Shown: in pieces, positions 33,617-39,676 of the stretch | How positions within the stretch are numbered: position 1 is the stretch's first letter | Layout of the letters: each line of letters starts with the position of its first letter | NCBI RefSeq assembly: GCF_018224015.1 | Contig: NZ_JAGPOT010000067.1 | Coordinates: 1 to 39,676, forward strand | Direction: 5' to 3' | Source: Pseudarthrobacter albicanus | GTDB taxonomy: Bacteria > Actinomycetota > Actinomycetes > Actinomycetales > Micrococcaceae | DNA: 39,676 nt | Notes under the pieces: model-generated | Seen by the model: only the letters and a program-made list of their open reading frames with translations | What the model was told of the DNA's origin: nothing | The model's database searches: none | Made by a program: the position numbers and the translations under genes

Positions 33617-33688
33617 CCGTCCCGCGATCAGTCTCGTCCACGCGCCCGTACTTCCGCGGATGCCACTGCAGGCGATTGTGAAATCGGA

Positions 33689-34135
33689 TCATCGCCACCT
33701 ATCTCCCTTTGCTCTGACGTACTGCTGCCACACGTATCGCCACGGAACCACAGCCAGGATGATGACGACGAACAGGCAGCTGAACACCACCTCTTGCGTT
33801 GCCGAATCCATGTCATCAGCCACTAGCTTGGGCACGGCGACGACCGACAACCAGATGATTTTCCAGGCCGACTCGAACAAGAGGAGTGGCAGCAGCCGAA
33901 CCGGGTACCGCAAACCCAGGAACGCCAGGAGCGACATTGCGGTGAGGATACAAGCGACGACTCCTTCAAACAGGGGCCAAGTTTTGTCGTGGTTTACGAC
34001 CAGCGGCCACTTCACCACGGCGAGGCCAACGCCAAGTACGAGGTATCCGACTCGCATCAGATGCAATCGGTAGAGCGGCAAATCCGCCACGACGGCGCTG
34101 GGCCGGGACGATCTTGCTGTTTCACTGGTGGTCAT
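33689..34135 (-). CDS. Conserved membrane protein, unknown function
   Basis: A 148-aa protein with four membrane helices (LMRVGYLVLGVGLAVVKWPL; ACILTAMSLLAFLGL; LLPLLLFESAWKIIWLSVVA; VVFSCLFVVIILAVV) and a Trp/Arg-rich cytoplasmic end, PWRYVWQQYVRAKGDRW. The pattern matches an unnamed family I have seen in several bacterial groups. GGGAGGA precedes ATG 34135. No neighbour hints at its job. Confidence 0.75.
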   Translation of the reverse strand: MTTSETARSSRPSAVVADLPLYRLHLMRVGYLVLGVGLAVVKWPLVVNHDKTWPLFEGVVACILTAMSLLAFLGLRYPVRLLPLLLFESAWKIIWLSVVAVPKLVADDMDSATQEVVFSCLFVVIILAVVPWRYVWQQYVRAKGDRWR

Positions 34136-34578
34136 GGGTCCTCCCTGAGTGTGCGCAATTGTGCTGTGGGTGTGGGGTGAGGGGCCGGCGGGGTCGTCGA
34201 ACCATCCATTCCGGACGGGAGAAGGGATGGGGGATGGTTGGAGGGACCATGATTTTCACTCTCTGGTCAGGGCGCTCAACGCACTCGCCGGGATGAGTGG
34301 AGCCAGAAACCCCAGAGTCCCCTTGGCCTGAAGTGTAGGTCATGCTTGACCGGAGTGGATGGGACTTTAGACTCCGTCAGGCCGGCCCGTGGCGGCACGA
34401 ATCCCACAAAGCGCTGCGCGAGGGCGCCTCCGACGGCGCCATGACATCATGCACAGTCAAACCCGGCAGTTCGGCACGGTCTATCGACCGGTAAAGGTTC
34501 GGATCTCGACCAGGTACGGACGGTTTGGCTTGACAGCGTGAGAACAAAAGGCTTCTCATGACCAGGTGCCGACGGCCC
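34136..34578. other. Gene-free stretch
   Basis: No convincing gene. A minus-strand open frame at 34377-34616 could encode about 60-79 aa but has no ribosome site, no family resemblance and Arg/Pro-rich composition. A TTGACA at 34529-34534 has no good -10 at normal spacing. Base composition is less GC-rich than around it, which may mark decayed sequence. Confidence 0.4.
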
Positions 34579-35076
34579 CTATCGGGTGATGCCAAGGGGC
34601 TTCGTTGGTGGGGCACATGAGGCCCCTAGAAGGGTTACAGCGGCTCCGTCGGCACGGTTGTTCCTGCCGGTGTCATCGCACCAGTCGATGTTGTACGGCA
34701 TGGCAGTGACGGCCGCATCGCCGGCGGCCGTTCGGGCCGGGACCTCGAAGGTGTAGGTGAATCCGCCGGCGTCGTTCATCGGGGCAGTCGTGTTGACGAC
34801 TTCCGCGCCGGTCGCATCGGTGACGATCACCTGGATGCGGGCGTTATCGCCGTAGCGGGGATTACAGCCGGCGTCTGGCGCTGCGACGGTGACCTTCTCA
34901 CCGGCTTTCGCGCCCGACGGGTCCACTGAAAAGGCGGGCGGGAGACAAGGCGGTTCTCCGTTCCCCGAGGAAGCGCATCCGGATGCAGCAGCAACTACCA
35001 GGACGGCAATGACCGCAACCATGACCGAATATGGCGGGCTGCTGTTGCGAACGGGATACCTGCAAGGGAGCGGCAT
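34579..35076 (-). CDS. Putative lipoprotein, unknown function
   Basis: A 165-aa secreted protein with lipobox ASGC (in VVAAASGCASSGNGEPPC). The mature part looks like a single beta-sandwich: FSVDPSGAKAGEKVTVAAPD, then an RIQVIVTDATGAEVVN strand pair and GGFTYTFEVPARTAAGDAAV, with four Cys that may pair. The start ATG 35076 is supported by CATAAT exactly 6 nt upstream. The Ig-like pattern suggests a surface or binding role, but no family name can be given. Confidence 0.72.
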   Translation of the reverse strand: MPLPCRYPVRNSSPPYSVMVAVIAVLVVAAASGCASSGNGEPPCLPPAFSVDPSGAKAGEKVTVAAPDAGCNPRYGDNARIQVIVTDATGAEVVNTTAPMNDAGGFTYTFEVPARTAAGDAAVTAMPYNIDWCDDTGRNNRADGAAVTLLGASCAPPTKPLGITR

Positions 35077-35082
35077 TTCCTT

Positions 35083-35088
35083 ATTATG
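35083..35088 (-). promoter_or_regulatory. Leaderless -10 box of the lipoprotein gene
   Basis: CATAAT on the minus strand, 6 nt (AAGGAA) before ATG 35076. AAGGA is too close to the ATG to serve as a normal ribosome site. Confidence 0.5.
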
Positions 35089-35282
35089 GTGGGTGAGTGA
35101 CGAGCGAATACTCCCGCCCGAAATTCGCCCCCATATCGTTGCCCGAGTGGCCGCTGGCAGCGTGCGCACCTGAAATCCATGCCCTTGCCGCACCATCCGG
35201 GAACGATGCGCCCACGCGTCACGCTGGCGATCCGCGGCGCGTCGATACCCAGAAGCACACCGTCTGGTCGCGGGCGTGCTGA

Positions 35283-36632
35283 TCAGGCGAAGCCGAAGAC
35301 GGGCGGGAAGACCATGACCACGATGGCGGCCCAGGCACCGTAGACCGGCAGATACCGTGTCTGCCAGCGCTCCAACGCGGTGAACGGGCGCCGCCCACGC
35401 AGGAACCCGACGGTGAGCCAGGCCGCCCGGACCAGGTGCACCAGCAGCAGGAGGTTCAGGCCGAGCGCGGCGATCTTGTTGGGGCTGAAGCCGAACTCGG
35501 CGATACGGGTCAGCATCGCGGTCAGCATCACCGCGTCGACCGCGAGGGCCGCGACGACGAGGACCAGCTGCAGGGCATCGGACAGGCCGGGTGGCGCGAG
35601 CGGGTCGCGGGCGGAAATCGAGTAAAGCAGCAGGCACAGGACGAGCACGAGGATCGCGTCCATGAGGATGAGCAGGTCCCGGTCGGTGTCGACGAGGCCG
35701 CCGACGGCCGTGAAGACGGCCAGGAGGGCCAGCAGCATGGCAATCGTCAGGGGCGTGAAGACCCGCGTGAGGACGGGGGCGATGTTCTCGACGACGTCCT
35801 GCTTGGCCTCGACGAGCCACGCGGCGATGATGAGCGCCCCGGGTATGGCGAACGGCAGGATCCAGTCCTCCAGGATCGGTCTGAGGTCGGTGCCGGCGAT
35901 CTGGAGGGCCGCGAACGTGAGCCCGATCAGGACGGCACCGCCCAGGGCCAGGAGTGTGTAGTAGATCGCGAGCTCGCCGGTGAACCGGACGAAGTCCATG
36001 CGCCGGCTGTCGGACCGCCACCTCCCTCCCGCGTACGCCGCCCCGGCCAGCAGCCACAGGACGACCGGGGCGTGCAGCGTGGCGAGAACCTCGGTGGAAC
36101 CGCCGGAGGCGAACGGGTAGACGTTGAGCACGACCGCCAGCGCGGCGAACGGGACGAGCAGCGTCGCCGCCACGCGCGCGGTGAGGCGGCGCTTCCACGC
36201 GAAGTATGCGGCGAGGAAGGGGAAGACGAGCAGGCAGAGGTTGCGCGCCAGCACTGCGCCGTCGTCGAGCCAGGCAAGGCCGGCCTTGGCAGCCACGCCC
36301 GCCCCGACAGCGAGCGTGAGGACGACCGCCAGCTCGCGCCACGGCGGTGTGCCCGCGTCGCCGGAGCCCTCCGGGACGAGCACGAGCTGCTTCCACAGCC
36401 GGTCGGAGTGCTCGCGGGCAAACTCGCGCGAGACGGCGTCGAGGTTGCCCAGGCGCTTGATCGCGACGAGGAAGGCCTCCTCGTCGTCGAGCCCGGTCGC
36501 CCGCCGGTCGGCGATCTGCCCGCGCAGGTGGTCTTCCAGCTCATCGACGTCGGCAGGGGAGATCGCCTGACGCCGCTGGACATACCCGCGCCACTTATCG
36601 ATCTGGGCCTCCAGCTCAGCGTGCAGCGCCAT
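35283..36632 (-). CDS. Permease-prefix-domain membrane protein, partner of PadR
   Basis: A 449-aa protein. Residues 1-75 form the soluble permease prefix domain (YVQRRQAISPADVDELEDHL, then AFLVAIKRLGNLDAVSREFA), followed by about ten to eleven membrane helices with no known transport motif. Such proteins are regularly encoded with a PadR regulator. The start ATG 36632 overlaps the padR stop by 1 nt. A role in sensing or exporting a membrane-active compound is possible but not shown. Confidence 0.85.
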   Translation of the reverse strand: MALHAELEAQIDKWRGYVQRRQAISPADVDELEDHLRGQIADRRATGLDDEEAFLVAIKRLGNLDAVSREFAREHSDRLWKQLVLVPEGSGDAGTPPWRELAVVLTLAVGAGVAAKAGLAWLDDGAVLARNLCLLVFPFLAAYFAWKRRLTARVAATLLVPFAALAVVLNVYPFASGGSTEVLATLHAPVVLWLLAGAAYAGGRWRSDSRRMDFVRFTGELAIYYTLLALGGAVLIGLTFAALQIAGTDLRPILEDWILPFAIPGALIIAAWLVEAKQDVVENIAPVLTRVFTPLTIAMLLALLAVFTAVGGLVDTDRDLLILMDAILVLVLCLLLYSISARDPLAPPGLSDALQLVLVVAALAVDAVMLTAMLTRIAEFGFSPNKIAALGLNLLLLVHLVRAAWLTVGFLRGRRPFTALERWQTRYLPVYGAWAAIVVMVFPPVFGFA

Positions 36633-36997
36633 CACGCCCACCCCTCGGCCGCGGCGACGGGCGGCCGCTGCGCGGCCTGCCACACCTGCCGCAGTGCGTC
36701 GGCAACGACGGTCCACTGCTCCTGCCGGTCGGCGAGCACATCCCGCCCCGCCGGCGTGATCGCGTAGTGTTTGCGCCGGCGCCCGGCCTCGGACGTGCCC
36801 CACGACGACGACACGTAGCCGAGCCGCTCGAGCCGGTGCAGCAGCGGATAGAGCATGCCGTCGGTCCACTGCATGCCCCCGCCGGACAGCTCGCTCACGC
36901 GCTTGAGAATCGCGTAGCCGTACAGGTCGCCCTCCGACAGGATCCCCAGCACGAGCGGGGTGGCCGAAGCGGCGACCAGGTCCTTATCGATGCGCAC
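36632..36997 (-). CDS. PadR-family transcriptional repressor
   Basis: A 121-aa winged-helix regulator: PLVLGILSEGDLYGYAILKRVSELSGG, then WTDGMLYPLLHRLERLGYV (recognition helix) and the RRRKHYAITPAG wing, with a short dimerisation helix at the end. The start is GTG 36997 behind AGGAGG. It probably represses its own operon through the inverted repeats at 37008-37051. Confidence 0.92.
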   Translation of the reverse strand: MRIDKDLVAASATPLVLGILSEGDLYGYAILKRVSELSGGGMQWTDGMLYPLLHRLERLGYVSSSWGTSEAGRRRKHYAITPAGRDVLADRQEQWTVVADALRQVWQAAQRPPVAAAEGWA

Positions 36998-37007
36998 CGT
37001 GCCTCCT

Positions 37008-37051
37008 ATACCTAGATCTGTAAGGTATTCGACCATAGTAGTTCTAGGTAT
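37008..37051. promoter_or_regulatory. PadR operator candidate
   Basis: ATACCTAGA (37008-37016) and TCTAGGTAT (37043-37051) are exact complements, and a third half-site AGGTAT lies at 37023-37028, forming a second inverted pair with ATACCT (9-bp gap). A possible promoter reads CTGACA (37064-37069), 17 bp, TAGAAC (37041-37046) on the minus strand, so the far arm overlaps the -10. Confidence 0.6.
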
Positions 37052-37069
37052 GGCAAGGAGGATTGTCAG

Positions 37070-37400
37070 GCTGGACGTCGGATAGCCACCCTGGGCACGG
37101 CCGTCCCGCAGGAGGGCAAGGAAAAGCCCAGCCCTGGCACTTACTCTTCCCCCGTGGCCCAGTAGCCCGGTTGGGGGCACGCCACACGTCATTTCCCTCA
37201 AAGTGACGATTCCCAATCCCACAGACTGGCTCCATCGTTCTTCTGACAATGGAGCCAGTCTTCAGGGCCGGGATGCCACGGCAGTAGTGGAATTTTTCCG
37301 GAGCTTCGTCCGGTCCGGCCGGGACTCACGAGGTGGTGCTTGCGTTGCCGGCACCGCTTCCTCGCCGGGCTCAGCGAGAAGGTAATGAGGGAAGGCGGCG
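37070..37400. other. Gene-free stretch between padR and the amino-acid permease
   Basis: Holds one strong hairpin (37223-37261) and nothing else I can support: no open frame with a ribosome site, no tRNA fold. Confidence 0.5.
37223..37261. repeat. 13-bp perfect inverted repeat
   Basis: AGACTGGCTCCAT (37223-37235) and ATGGAGCCAGTCT (37249-37261), 13-nt loop. Same arm style as the other palindromes but unrelated in sequence. It lies 140 bp past the permease stop. It may be its terminator, without a T-tract. Confidence 0.6.
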
Positions 37401-38813
37401 TTACAGCTTGCGGGTCAGGTCCGGGGCGGAGTCGGTCCGCCCGGCGCGGCGGGATCGGGTGAACCGGTCGCCGAGCCAGCAGGCCGCGGCGATTCCAGCG
37501 ACGAGGGCCATGGTGCTGAAAAGCTGCCTGCTGCTGTCCGGGCTGCTGAAGCCGACCGCGAAGATCAGCGCCAGGAGTGCGAGCCCGAAAACGGTCAGCC
37601 CGGGGAAGCCCTTCATCCGCAGCGGCAGGGCGGTGCCGTCCCGGTCGGCCCGGCGGCGGAGGACCAGCTGGGACACGAGGGCGGTGCCCCACACCACGAG
37701 GCAGGTGGAGCCGACCAGCTGGAACAGGGCCGGCAGGATCCGGTCCGGGAAGAGCAGTTCCAGCACCGCGGCCAGGAAGCCGAACGCCACGGAGACGCCG
37801 ACGGCCACCATCGGGACCCTGGCCCGGCTGAGCCTGGACAGGATCCGCGGAGCCTCGCCGCGCCCGGACAGCGAGTACACCATCCGTGACGCGCCGTACA
37901 GGTTTGCGTTCAGCGCCGAGAGGAGCGCGACGACGGCGACCAGGGTGATGGCGGTGCCCGCCCCCGGAATCCGGGCCATGTCCAGGACGCCCGCGAACGG
38001 CGACTTCAGGGCCGGGGACGTCGACGGGAGGACCGCCGCGATGACGAAGACGGAGCCGATATAGAACACCAGGATCCGCCAGACGACGGTGCGGATGGCC
38101 TGGCCCACACTGTGTTCCGGGTTTTCGGTCTCGGCCGCTGCCACGCTGACGATCTCGGTGCCGCCGAAGGCGAAGATCACGACGAACAGGGCGGTGGCGA
38201 TGCCGCCGAGGCCTGCCGGAGCGAAGTCGGAGGTGACATTGCGCAGGCCGGGGGAGGCGACGTCGGGGAGCCAGCCGAGCAGCAGGGCGGCACCGACGGC
38301 CAGGAACAGCACGATGGCGGCCACCTTGAGGATGGCGAACCAGAACTCGAACTCGCCGAAGTTCTTCACCCCGGCGAGGTTGATGGCCGTGAACAGCGCC
38401 ATGAAGATCAGCGACAGGGCCCAGACCGGGATCACCGGCCACACCGTGAACAGCAGTCCCGAGGCCCCGAGGGCTTCGGCCGCGATGACCACCACGAGCT
38501 GCAGCCACCACAGCCAGCCCACGGTGGCACCCGCCGTCTTGCCCAGGGCCTTTTGCGCGTACACGGAAAACGCGCCGCTGTTCGGGTTGGCCGCGGCCAT
38601 CTCGCCCAGGGCCCACATGACCAGGATGATCAGGGTGCCGGCCACGAGGTAGGAGATCAGCACCGCCGGGCCCGCTGCCGCGATCCCGGCTCCTGATCCC
38701 AGGAACAGGCCGGCGCCGATCGCGCTGCCGAGTCCCATCATGGTGAGTTGGCGTGGCTTCATGCTGTGGCCCAGTTCCAGGGCCGGGCGTTCCGCGGTGG
38801 ACTTCATCGTCAT
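37401..38813 (-). CDS. APC-family amino-acid permease
   Basis: A 470-aa, 12-helix permease of the amino acid-polyamine-organocation family (GABA/aromatic-type AAT group). Helix 1 carries the substrate motif TMMGLGSAIGAGLFLGSGAGI; helix 6 has FGGTEIVSVAAAETENPEHS. It should take up an amino acid with protons; which one cannot be told. ATG 38813 follows GAAGG at 8 nt. It is divergent from the Lrp/AsnC gene, so the regulator likely controls it. Confidence 0.9.
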   Translation of the reverse strand: MTMKSTAERPALELGHSMKPRQLTMMGLGSAIGAGLFLGSGAGIAAAGPAVLISYLVAGTLIILVMWALGEMAAANPNSGAFSVYAQKALGKTAGATVGWLWWLQLVVVIAAEALGASGLLFTVWPVIPVWALSLIFMALFTAINLAGVKNFGEFEFWFAILKVAAIVLFLAVGAALLLGWLPDVASPGLRNVTSDFAPAGLGGIATALFVVIFAFGGTEIVSVAAAETENPEHSVGQAIRTVVWRILVFYIGSVFVIAAVLPSTSPALKSPFAGVLDMARIPGAGTAITLVAVVALLSALNANLYGASRMVYSLSGRGEAPRILSRLSRARVPMVAVGVSVAFGFLAAVLELLFPDRILPALFQLVGSTCLVVWGTALVSQLVLRRRADRDGTALPLRMKGFPGLTVFGLALLALIFAVGFSSPDSSRQLFSTMALVAGIAAACWLGDRFTRSRRAGRTDSAPDLTRKL

Positions 38814-38928
38814 GTGGCGAACCTTCTTGTGGTTTTTGATCTGTGTGTCCTTATGGGACTTATTGAATTTACCGCTTCTGCAGCGTCCGGCCGGCTCGGC
38901 CGGCGCTTGCGGGCGTGAGAGCATGGTG

Positions 38929-38959
38929 GCAGTTTGTCAGCCGAAAACTGAGTAACTGC
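38929..38959. promoter_or_regulatory. Possible Lrp/AsnC site in the divergent region
   Basis: GCAGTT (38929-38934) and AACTGC (38954-38959) face each other, with further TTTGTC/AAAACTG pieces between. The 187-bp gap between permease and regulator is the expected place for autoregulation. Weak match. Confidence 0.3.
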
Positions 38960-39000
38960 AGCGGTTTGTCCTCCTGCTGCCGCCTGGGAAGGGATTTCCG

Positions 39001-39474
39001 ATGGATGTGGATCCTCTGGATGCGAAGATTGTCCGATTCTTCACGGATGCACCGCGTGCCTCTGTCCTGGAGGCCTCCCGGGTCCTGAAGGTGGCGCGCG
39101 CCACCGTGCAGTCCCGGCTGGACCGGATGCAGGACCGCGGCGTCATCGGCTCGTGGGTGCCGCAGCCGGATCCGGCCCACTTCGGCTTTCCCGTGGTCGC
39201 GTTCTGTTCCCTGACGATCAACCAGGACCTGGGGCACGACGCCGTCGTCGAGGCGCTCGCGGAGATCCCGGAACTGATCGAGATCCACACCGTTTCCGGC
39301 AGTTCGGACCTGATGGCCCGCATCGCCGCCCGCTCCAACCCGGACCTGCAGCGGGTGCTCGATGCGATGATCGCCACCCGGACGGTGCTGCGCTCCTCTT
39401 CCGTGATTGTGCTCAACACCCATTTCCAGGGCCGCACCCTCCCGCTGCTGGAATCCGCGGCCCGGGGCCGCTGA
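39001..39474 (+). CDS. Lrp/AsnC family transcriptional regulator
   Basis: A 157-aa regulator. N-terminal HTH: LDAKIVRFFTDAPRASVLEASRVLKVARATVQSRLDRM in part; C-terminal RAM ligand domain with HTVSGSSDLMARIAARS and the final VIVLNTHF strand. It senses an amino acid in most relatives. ATG 39001 follows GAAGGG. It probably regulates the divergent permease. Confidence 0.93.
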   Translation: MDVDPLDAKIVRFFTDAPRASVLEASRVLKVARATVQSRLDRMQDRGVIGSWVPQPDPAHFGFPVVAFCSLTINQDLGHDAVVEALAEIPELIEIHTVSGSSDLMARIAARSNPDLQRVLDAMIATRTVLRSSSVIVLNTHFQGRTLPLLESAARGR

Positions 39475-39529
39475 GCCAGACGACGCTGAGCTAGTGGTGT
39501 GTCTCCAAAATAGTTTATGAGTGTTCCGT

Positions 39530-39535
39530 TAAGCT
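39530..39535 (+). promoter_or_regulatory. Leaderless -10 box of the transposase gene
   Basis: TAAGCT, 6 nt (GGGGGC) before ATG 39542, the same arrangement as in host genes. Confidence 0.4.
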
Positions 39536-39541
39536 GGGGGC

Positions 39542-39676
39542 ATGTCGAATCCAGCTCCTGCTTTGGTGGTCTCCGATGGTCAGCGTGCCGCGTTGGAGGT
39601 GTTGTCGAGATCGCAGACGGCGTCCCATCGTGAGGTGCAGCGGGCACAGGTCTTGTTGATGGCCGCGGAGGGGCTG
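39542..39676 (+). CDS. IS630-type transposase, N-terminal part
   Basis: 45 codons to the window edge. The peptide (GQRAALEVLSRSQTASHREV, then QRAQVLLMAAEGL) matches the N-terminal HTH of IS630/Tc1-like transposases, where the AQ-x-LLMAAEG block is typical. The DDE domain lies outside the window. Confidence 0.75.
   Translation, partial: MSNPAPALVVSDGQRAALEVLSRSQTASHREVQRAQVLLMAAEGL

Larger units (their letters stand above)
39494..39676 (+). mobile_element. Left end of an IS630-like insertion sequence (partial)
   Basis: The end would start near GTGGTGTGTCTCCAAAATAG, just after a TA (39492-39493), the usual IS630 target. The right end is outside the window, so terminal repeats cannot be compared. 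Confidence 0.5.

Noticed and set aside
34377..34616. Small protein of 60-79 aa on the minus strand
   Set aside because: No ribosome site, Arg/Ser/Pro-rich, no recognisable fold; likely chance.
34579..36396. 605-codon minus-strand frame joining the lipoprotein with upstream sequence
   Set aside because: The upstream part is an off-frame shadow of the permease-prefix protein; the lipoprotein has its own start with a signal peptide and a -10 box at 6 nt.
37070..37400. tRNA or riboswitch in the gap before the permease
   Set aside because: No cloverleaf and no known aptamer core; only a simple hairpin is seen.

Overview
The window is high-GC DNA from an actinobacterium, most likely Arthrobacter or a close relative (Micrococcales). 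The grounds are protein similarity to that group as I recognise it, frequent GTG/TTG starts, tight ATGA/GTGA overlaps, and many start codons lying 6-7 nt after a TANNNT box (leaderless transcripts). No species call is possible from sequence alone.

Layout. 1-70: 3' end of an unidentified gene. 109-3625: metal and membrane block on the minus strand with a DoxX protein, a CopB-type copper P-type ATPase and a small CopZ-like chaperone, behind a promoter whose spacer holds a CsoR-like operator. 3682-6827: molybdate block with a HTH-TOBE regulator, modA, modB and modC in one overlapping operon behind an inverted repeat. 6804-7690: ArsR repressor and a truncated CDF metal exporter. 7765-8163: a lipoprotein and its terminator. 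8290-10307: pncA-pncB (NAD salvage). 10345-14969: housekeeping run on the plus strand, clpS, DUF2017, murI, an MBL-fold hydrolase, rph and rdgB, broken by a 32-bp-period repeat array. 15054-18326: DedA, a DEDDh exonuclease with a BRCT domain, a frameshifted pseudogene, a leftover copy of the BRCT 3' end, and DUF4395. 18350-25884: ADP-ribosylglycohydrolase, two DUF202 proteins, an aquaporin-like channel, sbcD and sbcC. 26035-29379: two MFS transporters around a remnant of an hpaB-type hydroxylase. 29468-33430: minus-strand operon for a branched-chain 2-oxoacid dehydrogenase E1 (alpha, beta), a free lipoyl domain, an alpha/beta hydrolase and a phosphoribosyltransferase. 33689-37069: membrane protein, lipoprotein, and a PadR regulator with its membrane partner. 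37401-39474: an amino-acid permease divergent from an Lrp/AsnC regulator. 39494-39676: the start of an IS630-type element cut by the window edge.

What stands out. (1) Two families of long intergenic palindromes, 66 bp and 63 bp, two copies each. Each sits at or just beyond a stop codon, and the 63-bp pair shows compensatory stem changes. (2) The 2-oxoacid dehydrogenase operon has no catalytic E2: a 109-aa lipoyl protein is followed 4 nt later by an alpha/beta hydrolase, which resembles a split AcoC-type subunit. (3) At least ten genes have a -10-like box exactly 6 nt before the start codon, including two that are divergent from each other (pncB/clpS). (4) Several genes are decayed: copZ, the CDF exporter, the gene at 17004-17590, a BRCT fragment and hpaB. 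If the reading is not in error, the window has lost several accessory functions recently.
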